From: Tribonema minus
Lineage: Eukaryota > Sar > Xanthophyceae > Tribonematales > Tribonemataceae
Assembly: GCA_017506865.1 (NCBI GenBank)
Contig: JAFCMP010000514.1
Span: forward strand, 372,001-436,000
Direction: 5' to 3'
Length of the DNA stretch: 64,000 nucleotides
Shown: positions 19,315-32,212 of the stretch, piece after piece
How the letters are laid out: each line of letters opens with the position of its first letter
Position numbering within the stretch: the first letter of the stretch is position 1
Notes under the pieces: generated by a model
Databases searched by the model: none
What the model saw: the letters and a program-made list of their open reading frames with translations, nothing else
Told to the model about the DNA's origin: nothing
Position numbers and translations under genes: made by a program

Positions 19315-21199
19315 ATGATCGGCATCGACGGATCAGATGCTCTGGACATTGCAGGTTTGCAAGCTCGCAGGCAGCGTGTTGCGCTAGAAGTAGATGCCTT
19401 GCGTGAGGCATATGCGAGCAAAGAGCGGGAGCTGGCGAGCAAAGAGCAGGAGCTGGCGAGCAAAGAACAGGAGCTAACCGCTCTGGAGTCAGCGATTGCA
19501 CGAACACGTCAGGATGGCAAGAGCCTCGCAGGATCCGCCGCAGCCGCTATCAGCAAGCCAACGTTCCCAGTGGAGGATCTAGCTGCTGGCGGTGGGAGTG
19601 CAGCTGGAGATTGCGCTGATTCGTCAGCCGGCGATAGCGGTGACGGCGCGAGTGACGTTTTACCGGCGGCGTCAACGATGCACAAACGCCATAAGATCAA
19701 AGGACATGAGGGGATCAGGCTGGACGCACTACAGGTGTTCACGGTGAAGGCCCAGAACCGCCTCCTGCCCAAGTCCGCTTGGGTCATGTGCAGATCCATG
19801 CACCAGAAGGTGAGACCGACAGCACGCCTCATCCTCCGAGAGCCTTGGCCGCATGCTACAGCACGTCAGGCCTTCATCAGCCACACCATTGTCCACCTTG
19901 AGCTCCACACCGGGAGTTTGGCGTTGACCCCCTGCTCGCCTTGTCGCTGAGCCCCCCTTCAGCTAGTGCTGGTGCCAGAGATAGGTTCGACAGCCTCTTC
20001 AAGGACGTCAAGGTCATGACCCTCTGGAACCTGCTGGGAATGCTGACGCGCATGCCATGCTCGTTGCAGGAGCTGCATCTCCTAGAACGCGACTCCATGG
20101 AGGTGTTGCAAAAGCTGTCCACGCTCCTGCGCGCCGCGGACGCGGGCCCCCAGGCAGATGTGCTGGCAGTGGTCAAGTCTCTCTCTTCAGGCATGGATGT
20201 GATTTAGTTGTCAGATGCCGTCGGCGGCCTGTCGGCGCTGATCAAGCTCGATCTCAGCCGCTGCACCATGCTCACAAGGCTGCCCGATAGCATTGGTGGA
20301 TTGAGCACGTTGACAGTGCTCGACCTCTATGAATGTGAGCAGCTCACTGTCCTGCCAGACAGCGTTGGCCAGTTGACAGCATTGACGGCGCTCGACTTGG
20401 GCTGGTGTGAAAGTCTTGTCAGCCTGCCAGAAAGCCTAGGCGATCTTGCAGCGCTGACAAGGCTGAGGGTGTGCGGATGCCACGCGCTTCAGGCACTGCC
20501 AGAGAGCATTGGCAACCTTGCTGCATTGACAGACCTCGATGCGAGCTTTTGCCCCGCCCTTGAGACACTGCCGAACAAGGTTGGTGCCCTGGCGGCGTTG
20601 ACGACGCTTGATCTCAGCTACGATGGGGCTCTCACTGACTTGCCGAACGGCATCGCCAATCTGGCTGCATTGACGAAGCTTGACCTGAGCTCTTGCCACA
20701 ATGTGGCTAGCTTACCGGAGAGCATAGGCACAATGACAGCTCTGATGAACTTTTTACTTGCTGTTATCTTGAGCGGCTGCCAGACAGTATTGGCGACCTG
20801 CAGGCATTGCAGACACTTGACTTGGATGCCTGTGAATCGCTGATTTCCCTGCCGGACTCCATCGGCAACATGCCAGCACTAGAATACCTCTCGGTGTGCA
20901 AGTGCTGGGGGGTCACCACACTGCCAGACTCCATCGGCAACCTCAAGGCACTCAGGACACTTCACCTAAGCGATTGCGAAGGTCTGTTGCGCCTGCCGGA
21001 CTCCATTGGCAATCTGGCAGCGCTTCGAACATTGGACGTGTCGGGATGCACGGGGCTCATGAGCCTTACAACGACGCTCGACCAGCTGACGCTGACAACG
21101 ATCCTTGCAGACAAATGTTGCGAGCTCGTGAGGCAGGGTGCTGCAGCACATGCGTCCAGCGCAGCCTCTGACATTCCTGGTGGGTCGTGGTCTGAGTAA
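19315..21199 (+). pseudogene. Leucine-rich-repeat protein gene with a stop codon and a frame break
   Basis: The first exon, 19315-19809 (165 codons), has a short coiled coil built on ELASKEQ heptads (19420-19500), an acidic Gly/Ser linker and a basic patch. After a presumed intron, coding resumes at about 19964 with a helical segment, then at least 12 LRRs of about 24 residues of the type LPDSIGNLAALTTLDLS from 20208 to about 21090. The C-terminus is WSE at 21199. A TAG at 20205-20207 sits in the same frame on both sides, and the frame shifts near 20745-20765 so the last five repeats are read in another frame. The phase of the first intron also does not fit cleanly. LRR proteins of this style (plant PIRL-like) are scaffolds or signalling adaptors. 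It may be a decaying copy, or have sequencing errors or undetected introns. Confidence 0.65.
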
Positions 21200-22409
21200 G
21201 TGAGTACAGCTCATACACATGCCGACCTGGGGTCCATTACACACAATGCCCACAATGATGATCATTGCTCTCGACTTGGTTGCAACACTCTTGAGCCTCT
21301 CCTTGGGTTGCTCTGTTTGCGTCTGCATTGAAAACATTCGAGGTGGCTTGCGCAGGGTAGGTATGCATTGCCGTCTGCATCACATGCACAGCTACCACGG
21401 GTGCTGAATGCCTCAAGTTGATGAGCTGGTTGCAATTGTGGCACATATTTGAAAGCCTTAGTGACGACATGTTAGCGTTCTGTTTGCCTGAAATGAATGG
21501 CGCTCGCGACCTTGATGACTGTGTGCTTGAAATGCGTTTGAAACACACAATGTGTGCCATTGCAGTACGCATCTAGGGCGGCAGGTGCTACACAAGTCCT
21601 GCAGGTAGCACGCACCTCTACTGTCACTTTGCGTGCAAGTGTGTCAGACTACAGCCAGCGGGGGCTTGGAAGGCTAACGTGCCAGTCGCCCCCAAACCGC
21701 AAGATGCTCCATTGCACTAGTCTACATCTGTCTAGCGCGCTCGCTCACTTAGCACACACCCCAAATGTACCACTGTGCAGCCAGTAGTAGTAATCCCTGC
21801 TCAAATGAAATGCAATGTGCACACACATCGCACACACAGCGACTATTTGAGCGATGTGGCATACATCACACAGCAGTCACGTGAGCAATGTGAATTCTGC
21901 ATACAGGGCCAACATCACTTTGGCATGTGCTACAATCACTGCTGAATGCCAGTGGCCAAGTCCACCTGCAGACATGGTCGATGGCTCACCATGCAATCAC
22001 CACATTTGAAATCTGTGATCCTACATGTAAATGGCGCAGTAATGCACGCACAGTTGAATGCACTCCGCAAGCCACATGCACGATGTCCTTAACATCATTG
22101 GATGGTACCACTGCGCAAACAAGCCCGAGGGCTTGCCCTCCCTGCCTTGCTTGGCCAGGTTACCACGCACATAGTACATGCTGTCGCAAGATATCGCCCC
22201 ACCCTGAATGACAGCGCGGCCAGCAAGAGCACCTCCAACTCTTACGTGCATATGCATGCAGATCACACACGTTGAACGCGAGCAAGTATTGTAGCCCGCT
22301 CCAGCTCCGAGCTCCAGCACGCATCAGGTCGGATCGAATCGGCACCCCCTATTTTCCCCCGAGGCGGGACCCCTGATCGCCAGAAGCCTTGGACTGTGAG
22401 CTATCACAG
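21200..22409. other. Intergenic region
   Basis: AT-richer than the flanking exons, with no exon that I can support. The first exon of the next gene may lie here, since the exon at 22410 has no ATG. Confidence 0.4.
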
Positions 22410-24054
22410 CGCAACGCAACAGAGCTGGTCGTGGAGGTAGGCGTGCTACTCCTGACAGCCGCCTACTGTGCGCTCCCTGCTGCGCTTCTGAGGACCAGGG
22501 TGCAGCAACGCGTCAGGCAGAGGGGCTGCGAGGAGCAGTTATTTTTTGAGGAGTTTGCTGGGGCTAGCGAGCCAGCACAGGCACGGAGGAGGGCGCAACG
22601 ACGATTGAGTGTAAGTGATCTGCGATACTGTTGCTGTCAACGTATCACCGTAGCAGCCCCTTGTCCCCCCTCGCGACACTGACCTCACGAACCCTCTGTG
22701 TCTATTGTCTGCGCAGCAGACCAATTCCATCAAACATCAGAAGCAGGGCCCTCAGCTCCGCGCAACGCAGCGATACAGCGGTGGCAGCAGCAGCAGCAGC
22801 GCAGCAGCACCGCACACCATGTCGAAACCCCACGTAGAAACCAATATGGCGACGATGTTCGACCCAGAGGATGTAACGTCACCCAAGGAGATGGGCGCAG
22901 AGTCGTTCAAGCGATGGGCAGATCAGGCCTCGTCCACCCTTAAGAGCACATTAGACACCGCTGGGCTGCAGCAGCTGCAGGCGGGGGCCAACGCCGCAGC
23001 AGTCAAGGCTGCTTCCAGCTCCGCCGATGACGCCGCGGTCACCATGATCACAAGGCGCATGTGCAGGCAGATGGCGAAGCAGATCCCTCGCTCAGTTTAC
23101 GCAGAGATGGTGGACGCGTTGAGGGGCAAGCTCAGGGTGGTGGAGCACGCATGTCAGAATGCGGTCTGGGAGGCGCAAGCCGGCGGCACGGAGTCCGGGG
23201 CCTCCAGCGGCCAGTACGACTCCCCAGCGCGCTCGGGCGCAGCGAATCCGGTCAGCTCTCAAATGGAGGATCTCGTGTCCAGGCGCGTGCCTCAGGAGCT
23301 GACTCGCCTGCTCGCCAAGGACATCTTCGCTCAGCTCGTAGACGAGATGAGGGAGGGGGGGGATGGGGACGTGTCCCCCAACAACTCCTCCCTGTCGAGC
23401 GCGGGGGCCGAGGACGAGTTTGGAGAGACTGCCTTCCCGCGCGCAGGAGGGAGCCAGTGGGGAACCCCGGAGCGGGCAACGCCATGTGCGACGCCGGAGG
23501 ACACCGCCAATTCCGGCGCGCGCAGCCTGCCATCCGTCGGCAGCAGTGAAAGCCTGTCGTCCGCGGCGGTGGCAGCGGCGGCGGCGCCGGCGCCGGCAGC
23601 GGCGGCAGTGGCGGCGACGGCGGCGGCGGGCGGCGGTGAAACGGACCGCGCGCACATGCACCGCAAGTTCTACCACGACAACCGCGACGCCGCGCTGCAG
23701 CTGGACGCGTTCAAGAAGTTCAAGCTGGTGCTGGTGGCGGGGCGCGGCTTCCGCGTTGTCAAGCACAACCACGGCGGCGGGCGCAAGACGCGCATCCTCA
23801 AGTACAACCCCACCAAGAACCGCCTGTACTGGGAGTCCTCGCGCGTGCTCGGCGGCGAGTACGTCGACTGCGCGGCGATGCTGCGCGTGAACCGCGAGGA
23901 GAACGTCACGTACGTCTGGCACACGACGGGGTCCAAGTCGGGCCACAAGAAGATGGTTGGCTTCGAGACGCAGCGCGAGTACGATGCGCGCGTCCTCGAG
24001 CTCGCGCTGCTGCACCTGCTCAACCAGGCCGCCGCGACGCTCGGCCGCGCATAG
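22410..24054 (+). CDS. Unknown protein: possible TM segment, paired helical repeats, C-terminal PH-like domain (paralogue A)
   Basis: Two exons, 22410-22610 and 22717-24054, join in phase 0 (GTAAGT donor, GCGCAG acceptor) and give at least 512 residues. The first exon has no ATG, so a 5' exon is missing or translation starts at an internal ATG such as 22819. Exon 1 has a hydrophobic stretch (VGVLLLTAAYCALPAALL) followed by an Arg-rich coil. The middle has two related helical units: RRMCRQMAKQIPRSVYAEMV and SRRVPQELTRLLAKDIFAQL. An Ala-rich linker leads to about 120 residues resembling a PH fold: FRVVKHNHGGGRKTRILKY, NRLYWESSRVLGGEYV, and a final helix EYDARVLELALLHLL. A clear paralogue lies at 59191-62981. 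A lipid- or protein-binding role is possible but unproven. I do not recognise the family. Confidence 0.65.
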
Positions 24055-26591
24055 TGGCGGCCCCGTGCTGAGCGCTGCTGTCATGGCTGGCTGGGGCCGC
24101 GGCAGCGCACAGCAGCATCAGCCCCCAGCCCCCCCCTCCCACCCCCCTCACCCCACACGTGCCCACATCTGTCTGGTTGTTTCTAGTGGCCCATTCTTAC
24201 CTAGCCCCCCCCCCCCCCCCCTCTCTCTCTTACCTACCTTGTCGAACGAAGCGCGAGCCCCCCCCTCTCTATTTTTTTGGATGGCGCGGTGCGTACGGGG
24301 GGCAGCCGCCGTGTTCTGTTAGCTCACCGTAGCAGTAGCAACGAGGCGCGATATGAGGTATTGTTGGTTTCGCGCCGGGGCAGTGCCGGCCGTACGCTTT
24401 GGGGTGGCCGTGCTTTCCAGTGGTGTGTGTGCGGTTGGTTGTGAATAAACAAGTGGCGACGCTACTGACTCTCACTCGACTTGCGACGCGACTCGTTGAC
24501 TCGCGCCTCACTCGCCCCTCGCTCCCGCGCGTGCACCGCTTGCGCAGTCGTATTGTGCGTCACCGCTGCTGCTTTGTCCATCATCTGCTGGGTATGTATC
24601 ACCCCCCCCCCCCTGCAGCAGGTGCCCTGCGTGACTGCCTTGGAAGGGGAGGGGGGGGGGGGGGATACGCTGGGGGTACACACTGGGGGCGCACGGGCCC
24701 AGAAGGTGAGTTGTTGAGTCTGGATGAGTCATTTGGAGCGCTGCTGCGTGAACCTTGTCCACGATGTGTACATTTGTCGAGCTGGCGCGTCTGATGTGCT
24801 GACATGGCGCTTGTGTGCAGGAGTGGTTTTTGCCGTATCAATGGCCAGCATATGATGCAGCGATCAGCTATCATGTCAACTTCAGTCAGCAGGCGAGCGC
24901 TGCTGCGCAAGTTGCGAAGACTCAAGCTTGAGGCAGGTAAGCATTGTAACAAAGCGGATATGCAGGTAGGTCGCTGCAGCGTCTTGGAGTGTGCGCAGGA
25001 AAATAAAAGGTCAGGTTTCTGACATTTTTGGGAAGTGACGTTAACCAGACATGCACGTTTTCCATTTGTGTCAGGAGCACATTGTTGTAGCTTGGTGCGG
25101 CCTGCACTTGGACAATACTACAGTTGATGTGCATTTGTGTAGAGGCTGCGCATAGCATGATGCACTTACCCAGCAGCGGCATACTTCGGTTCATAGTCTT
25201 TGTCAACAACGTTCTTGATTGCGCGTCAGAAGTGGCCGAGTGCTTCAATTGTAGTAGCAGCCGGTTCTGTGATCATGTTTAGCTGAACTGCGCCGTCATG
25301 CGTCACATTCTGTGCACGTTGCTGGGCTGTGGGGTGCAGGCGTTGAATGCATGCATATTTGCGTTATAGTCGAGCTGCCCAATTCCATGCTGCATTACGT
25401 GCCTGTCAAGTGTCATGTTGCTGAGCAACGCTGGCTACATTGTTCAGAACTTTTCTTGAATGAGTTCTTGTGCATGTGTTTGTAAAGGTTCAGGGTTGTG
25501 TGAACATGCATTGGTTCTGGCGGACCATGTTCCAAAGGGATGGGCACCCCTACGCCACTCATTCGTTTTTCCTTGCAAAGCAACAAATGACCTTAGTTGG
25601 TGCATGGTCTGCATTGCATGATTCCAACTATGTGAGCACACACACACATGCACACGTTCCAAAGCAAGAGATGCTCAGAGCAGCGCAGGAGAGCAGATTA
25701 TTGGAGACCTCCACAGGTCCACACGCAGATGGTTTCATTTAGCAGCAAGTCCAAGAGACAGTGAGCACAACACACATCGTGGCATCATTGCGTCTGACAG
25801 AACGTGTGTTTATGTAAGGTAGATGTGACTGTGACATTCAGCGTGAAAATTGCTGTGAATGAGCATTGTGTACCTAGTTTCATGACAAGCCATGGACCCC
25901 TCTTGTAGCCAGCGCAATGCTGATCATCTGCCGTCTTCTCGACCTGCGTGAGACAATCTACAAATCAGCCATTGATGCTGAAGCGCTTGTTGATGGCATT
26001 CACCTGCTTGCGCTGCCTATATAGCTGTACCACACTTTGCTGTCGGCTGCGGCAGCAAAGCCTGTTCGCTGATGACCAAGTCTGCATCAGCTTGGCAGCA
26101 ACCGTTGTATGCAACAATATATCAATCATGGAAGCGCTGCCGTGAATGCACACCAAAGGGCAAGTTTGCTGCTGTTTCATCAAGCGCAACGAAGGCGACT
26201 CAGTCGATCTTGTTGTGCAGGGTGTGTACACTCTGCGCAGCTTCTTGACCCCCCCCCCCCCCCCCCCTTCTCCAAGCTCACAAGGTCCCCGTCTTCTTGC
26301 GTCATGATGCACGTTTCCACATAGTTCGTCAAAGTATACATTTCAACTTATAAACATTGATGTGTTTGCATATTTGTATGCAGTCCACCTTGCGCAGCGT
26401 CCATGTTGAGGACACCGCTCCACCGGCTTCTGAGCCGTGCTGCCGCTAAGCAGGGCTGGCGCTGCTCTGGCGCTGCTGCCTCCGCCGCCGCTGCGCGGCT
26501 GCAGTGCCGCTCACCATGATTGCCGTCCTCACTTGCCGCCACCGCTGCCGCCATCACCTTATCGCACGGCATGCACCCTCAGATGCTGTTC
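24055..26591. other. Intergenic region between convergent genes
   Basis: 2.5 kb with C-runs at 24206-24223 and 24601-24613, a G-run at 24648-24665, an AATAAA at 24443 that may be the poly(A) signal of the upstream gene, and a C-run at 26249-26268. At 26518-26575 there is a diverged copy of the SET-MYND gene end. No further gene was supported. Confidence 0.45.
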
Positions 26592-28184
26592 TCACTTGCT
26601 GCCGCCGCCGCTGTCATCGGCCGCAAGTGCCTTGCACACCGCCTTGTGGCACTTCTGCCAGTGCTGCTTCTGGCATTCGCAGCCGCAGTACCCCACCAGC
26701 CCGCACCCGCCGCACAGCAGCAGCGCTGCCAGCGGCGCGCCGCCGCCGCCGCTGCCGCCGCCGCTGCCGCCGCCGCGCATGCACGCGGCGCAGACCAGCG
26801 GCTGCATGTCGACGCAGCGCAGCAGAGGCGGCAGCCCCAGTATGGCAGCAGCGGCGAGCACCATGTCGTCGCTGGGCCCCGTGGCGCACGCCACCAGCGG
26901 CAGGTAGCAGCACGCCAGCCGCTGCGCGTCATCAGCGCTCAGCTTTCGCACAAACTCCTGTGGATCGCGCAGCGCGACGACGTTCCTGAGTGCGTCGTAC
27001 GCGTCCCCCACGCCCGCGGCGGCGATCGGGTGCTGGCAGCAGCGCAGCCCGCGCCGCCGCCGCCGCCGCCGCGCGCGCAGCCCGCTGCCACGCTCTCTGC
27101 GAGGCGCATCAGCATGATGTCGTAGGCGGCGGCGGCCTCATAGTGGGCGTTTGCGGCACCGGCGGCGCCGCCGCTGCGCCGGAGCGCGGCGAGAACGCCC
27201 TGCAGCAGCCGCAGCTTGCGCGCCGCAGCCAGGACGGCGCCGTGCGTGCCGCAGAGCGCACGCCGCGCGCGCCGCAGCAGCGTCGCCGCCGCGCGCGCGC
27301 CGCCTTCGAGCAGCGCCCTGCCGCAGCGCGTATCTTCGGCGATCGCGTGGACGCGCGCCTCCAGGCGCTGCGCCTCCGCGAGCTGCTGCGCGAGGTGCGC
27401 GGCGTCCGGCGCGCGCCCGCACGCGTCGCAGCGCCACGCCGCGGCCTCCATGCCCGGCACCGCGCGCGCGCGCGGCGGCGGCGGCGCGAATGTCGGCACG
27501 GCCACGCCGTCGGCGCAGCGCGCGCACCTGACGCCGCGCGTGGCGCCCGGGCCCGAGCACTGAGGGCACGCGCAGATGAAGTCTTTGGCTTGCGCGAGCT
27601 CGGCCCAGCGCTCGAGCGTCGGCGCCGTTGAAGCGTCGCTGTAGCAGATGGTGATGGGGTCGCCGGCGGCGATCGGCTGCGCGGCGAAGTAGCTCATGGC
27701 GCCACAGGGGGTTTGTGACGTCCAGAGGCAGTTCGGCGTGCACGAGTGCGCGGCCTTGACGCCAGCGCAAATATGATGGCCCACTTTTGCTGCGGGGGGG
27801 CGGGAGGCGGTGCCTGTAGAATCTCGTTCAGCTGCGCTGCGCCCCACGGCGTGACATCGTGCTGTGGAACTTGATGATGCTGAGTAAGGTGTACATGTGC
27901 TCGGTAGATCCCGGGCAGGCACGTGCGAGCACCTCATGCCGTGCCATGTCCCTCTCACAGCTCAAGAATCGAGGCCTGTCGCCAAGTCTCAGGTGGTGCA
28001 TGGCGAAGAGTTGCTCTCGCTTCTCGGGTGACAAAGCCTCGATCAGTTCAGACAGCATGGCGTTGAAGCCTTGAAGCAAGGGTTCCTCTCTGAGCACCAG
28101 GTCGCCGGGAGAGAAGGTCTTGGTGGCTTGCAGCACGCGCCCCAGGACCTCATTGTTTGTGACGACGACGCCGCTGAGCATCAT
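26592..28184 (-). CDS. SET-domain protein with C-terminal MYND zinc finger (three frame breaks)
   Basis: Starts at MMLSGVVVTNNEVLGRV (28184). The SET N-terminal part has VLQATKTFSPGDLVLREEPL. The core motif is IFALAS followed by AAHSCTPNC, then GDPITICYSD and a post-SET Cys cluster (CACPQC). After a long Ala/Arg-rich helical region comes a MYND finger: CAACMRGG, LLCGGCGLVGYC, and CQKQHWQKCHKAVC. Such proteins transfer methyl groups from S-adenosylmethionine to lysines. In SMYD enzymes the MYND finger is inserted inside SET; here it is C-terminal, which is unusual. The frame must change three times: near 27862, near 27755 (between IFALAS and AAHSC) and near 27045-27065. Each first or second break is repaired by one base, suggesting assembly indels more than decay. 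The sequence after the stop codon could also act as a donor (AGCAA/GTGAGA), so a further exon cannot be excluded. Confidence 0.78.
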
Positions 28185-29066
28185 GGAATGCAGTGCCCGC
28201 TGCTCGCCCTAGTATCTGCTGTTTGCTGCTGCTACCTGGCGCTCTGAACCCTGAACGCCAGGTCTGGCGCTGGCTCGGCTCGCCTTCGTTCGGCTCTCAA
28301 CTGAAGTTCAACTTCAACGTGAAGGTTTTGTGAAACAAACGACACCGTCGCACGGCTCATCCACCAGACATCGTAGCAGCGCTGCGGCAGCCCTGATGAA
28401 AATGACGTTACTGCTCGCAGCTTGAGGGTGTCTGGCATACAATGGACGATGCGCGAATCAGATTGTAATGGGCACATTGCGCATGGCTGTCTTCATAAGG
28501 CTCAGCGAAGGCCCACTTGCAACTGGTCAAAAAGGACAGCTGCGGCGCGCAGCAGCCATTGTGCGACTGGAAAGTCAGAGGTAGAAGAAAAAACAAAACA
28601 GAACCGTAAAGTTTTACAACAGGCAATGTGTCTGTATTACGATATTTCTGACATGCAGGGCCTCGTATACACTCACGTGCGCCCATTGTGGCGCACTGGC
28701 GTCAGTTCAAACAAGCTCCATCGCCACAAGTGGCAGCAGCGGCCATGGCCCGCAACCACCATCTGCGTTAGCACAGACTGTGTCTTGCCTTTGTGAAACA
28801 GTAAGGAAACGGCACTTCCTGTAGGTACGCCTGTGTGACTCTAGCTGGTGCAAAACGGACCGTCGCTCTGTTGACAAGCGTTTGACAAACGCGCACCGAG
28901 ACACATGCGCGTGCGGGGAGCGTGACCCCCCCTCGCAGTGCTCAGGAGCGCGCTCTATACCCTGAACTAGGGCTGGCGACTGCGCTCCGCGGACTGCACT
29001 GTGTGCACACACGCCTCGGGCGATCGCGGCGACGCATCACCGTGGTGACGGACGCCAGCACACGCG
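28185..29066. other. Intergenic region
   Basis: Between the SET-MYND start and the 3' end of the EamA gene. It contains TGAAGTTCAACTTCAACG at about 28301-28318, the same motif family found at intron ends. No exon was supported. Confidence 0.4.
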
Positions 29067-31941
29067 CTACGGCAACTTGATGTACATGAGCTCGCTGAGA
29101 AGCTCGCCGACCGCCGCGGCGGCGCGCGCGGCACTTTGCGCGGCGTTGTCAAGCAGCGCTGCGGTGCCCACGAGGCCGCCGCCTATCGCCGCGCCGCGCA
29201 CCACCGCCTGCGGCGCGATGGTGCTCCACAGGCACGCGCAGAGGATGAGCGCTGCCCCCGCTGCTGTGTTGAGCCCTGTGGTCTCGCCGAGCAGAGCCAC
29301 GGCCACCGCGGCGCCCCACAGCGGCTCCGTTGAGAAGATCACTGTGGATTCCTGCGGCAAGAAAGTGGGTGTGTGTGGGGGGGGGGGGGCGTCAACGTTT
29401 GAAGTTGACTGGTGAAGGGCGTGCCAAAAGTCAAGGCCAGCTGGCGCACTAGATGCATCAGCCTTCACATTTCACGCGCGAGAGTGGTGCAACATAAGTT
29501 CTGGTCCATTCGCATGCATGCTCATTGTACAAAGACGCTTTTTTTTCTTTCACAGTTGCATGTGATGAAGGCCTACTTCAAAGCATCTGCGCAATGCGAC
29601 GTGAAGCACTGTTTCAGAGTAGCCTGGATCAGCGACTGCAAGTGGCACTGTTGAGATTGCAGCGGAGAGGCACCTGTGACCTACTAAAGCGCAAGCTACT
29701 TGGCGGTACACAAGAGGCGGCGGCGGCTGCCATGCATGACACGGTTGCTTTGAAGCGTTGAAGCACTTCCTTCAGAGTAGCCTGGATCAGTGACTGCTTG
29801 CATGCCACTCTTGCTGAGATTGCAGTGGAAAGTCACCTGCGGCCTACCAGAGCGTAAGCTACTCAGCAGCACCCAAGGTGCAAGCGGCAGCAGCCATAAA
29901 ATGGCCGCTTTAACGCGCCAGAAACGTCCGCATCCCTAAGCACAGGCAGCGCTTAAAGTGGACTTGAAGGCGCACACTTGCTGGACAAGGGTGCTGGAGT
30001 GTGCGGCGTGAGGAGAGTCACAATGGCACGGTAACTGCACAGGCTGAGCAATTCACAACATCATATATGCGCACAACTTACGCTAGTGACAAACATCACT
30101 GCTCACAAGCTGTCAGAGTAGGCACACATGAAACAGCCACGGAGCACCAGTATAAAAACAAAAATTCAACTAGCCTGATGTTCATGTTCCTGTACCGTGT
30201 CAGTCAGCTGGAATGGGCAAGCGCACTGAGTCAGGACACCTGAGACAACCAATCACCAAATGACCACCGGCCTTGAATACATGCACAAGCCACCCAACTT
30301 CAAGTGATTACTCAACAGTGACTCACCGCAGCAGTGAGCGACTCCAGCGCCACCGTCTCCATCCCCGTCGTGACCGCGGTGCTCACGAGGCCCGTGTACA
30401 GCAGCGCTCCACCCACCCTCCAATCACCGCTCAGTACCCCCGGAACCGCCCCCCAATCGCCCCCCGCCCCTGCTGCCAGCGCCCACGCGCACGCCACCAG
30501 CGCCACCGCCACGAGCTGCGCAGCCGTGAGTTGAAGCGCGGAGTCGGGGGACGCGCGTGCGTGCTGCTCGCAACAACATTGTGCAACACAGAAGCAGAGA
30601 AGTCAGTTGCTGCTGGGTATCGCAGCACACAACACGGTGCAACGCAGGAATGGTGGGTCAGTTGCTGCGGCGTATCACACAATGCGGTATATTGATTGCT
30701 CGAAAAACAGCAAGCACGCAGGGGGCTCAGAGAGAGAGACCTTGAGGTGACCATGTCTGTTATGGCCTGTGCTACAGCAAGCGGTACCTCTACATCTGCT
30801 GCTCCCCGCCAGCAGAATCACCTGTGCCATGCGCCAGAACCCCATGCCGAAGCACACAGGCTGCGCAAGCGCCCACGCGTCGCCAACGCTGGGGGGCTCA
30901 AGGCCGCCGAGCTCCAGGCACGCGACGCCAGCCACGGCCAGAAGTGCGGGAGTCCACGTATCGCCAGCGGGGGGGGCAGTGGGGGGGGCAGCGGGGGGGA
31001 GGCGGGGGACAGGGTTTCAGCGAGGGGCCCGTCGAAGGGGGTCTGGGGGGGGCGCGCAAAGAGGCTGTCCAGGATGAGGACGAAGACGACGGCGAGGCTG
31101 CAGATGAAGGCGCTCTTGGAGGCGGTGGTGGTGGTGAGCGCGACAGACTGCGCGCAGTAGCCCAGCGCGTGCCAGAAGCCCACTTCAGCGCCTGCAGGGG
31201 AGGGCGGAGGAGGAAGGGGTGTTGTCGTGGGAAGCGTGGTGAGAATCGAAATGGAGAGTCAGATTGAGAATTGAGGCATGTGGCGCCCGCCATAAGCAAG
31301 GCAGCCAGGGACACAGAGGGTGCCTCCATCCCTTGCAGCAGCGGAGGAGGGCAGAGCCACTCACCGTCGCGAAGGACCTTCTTGGTGGAGCCGCGGAGCG
31401 CAGGCGCGAACACAATGGCGGCGATGGTGAACCGCAGTGCCGCCGCAGTGCAGGGCTCCAATGAGTTCTCCAGCAGCTTGACGAAGGTGTAGTTGCTGCC
31501 GTACAGCGCGCTCGCCACTAGGAGCAGACACCTCGCTTGCCACGCAGAGGCAAGGCGAGGGATGGGGACTGTTTGTAACTCGTCTCCTGGATGCTGCTGT
31601 TGCTCCTCATCATGGTGCTTTTCATGTCTAACAGCGCCATATTGCCCACTCCTCTGATGCAGAAATCCAGATTTGCTGCTGATGCTCAGATCCAAGGGCG
31701 CTGATGGGACCGCGTCGCGTGTCTTATTATGTTTACTGCTGTTGCTGTCGCTGTCACGTCTTGACTGCTTGAGTTTGAGGCCGCCATCGCCGCCTTTCAT
31801 CTGGCAAGATCTGACTCTGCCAGCCCCGGCAGCCGCACAGACACTGCCTTGGCGCCATAACCCAGGGCGTAGTGCCAGGCAGCACGCAGGCCGCGCGCAT
31901 AGCGCCACATATAGGCATGAACCTGCTGCAGTCGTCCTCAT
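29067..31941 (-). CDS. EamA/DMT-family membrane transporter, possibly plastid-targeted
   Basis: Four exons: 31941-31365, 31191-30822, 30563-30327 and 29351-29067, about 489 aa. Residues 1-130 are a leader with a hydrophobic start and a long Ser/Lys/Gln-rich stretch, unusual for a plain transporter and compatible with organelle import. The first EamA repeat begins WQARCLLLVASALYGSNYTFVKLLENSL with AAALRFTIAAIVFAPALRG. Exon 2 gives WHALGYCAQSVALTTTASKS and a second pair of helices. Exon 3 has ALQLTAAQLVAVALVACAWA and exon 4 ESTVIFSTEPLWGAAVAVAL with GAALILCACLWS. About ten helices are expected. The substrate is unknown; EamA proteins move small metabolites. The frame changes inside a Pro/C-homopolymer tract at about 30960-31010 of exon 2; one base restores it, and the exon sum (1469 nt) is one short of a multiple of three. 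Confidence 0.85.
29600..29905. repeat. Intronic tandem duplication, about 155 bp, in EamA intron 3
   Basis: The block at 29607-29735 starting with AAGCACTGTTTCAGAGTAGC is repeated at 29760-29900 with CAGAGTAGCCTGGATCAG, GAGATTGCAG and GCAAGCTACT or GTAAGCTACT conserved in order. Similarity is about 75% by eye. A shorter 60-base pair of repeats sits at about 30585-30690. Confidence 0.75.
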
Positions 31942-32212
31942 GTTGACGTGTTACGCACAGATGGGGTCGCTTCTTGCTTCAAGCACATCCAAGCGTTTTT
32001 TGAAGTCCCGGGACAGTTCTCGGAATGTTGGCATGGGAGGCGTCGAGGCATGCAAAATAGACCAATGAAGTGTTGAAGCTTCACATTCTCACCATGGTGA
32101 TAAATAACAAAGAGACTGGAACTCCAACATGATGTATAAAGCAGCAGCAGCGGCAGCAGCAGCCGCTTCCTTGCTGCAACGCTCGTTGCCCAACGTTCAT
32201 AAACCATCAGCA
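31942..32212. other. Intergenic region (EamA start / HAD end)
   Basis: 271 bases between the EamA start and the HAD stop codon, with a GCAGCA-rich stretch. Nothing else was recognised. Confidence 0.4.

Noticed and set aside
26437-27770. Several long plus- and minus-strand ORFs rich in Ala and Arg
   Set aside because: Frame shadows of the GC-rich SET-MYND coding sequence.
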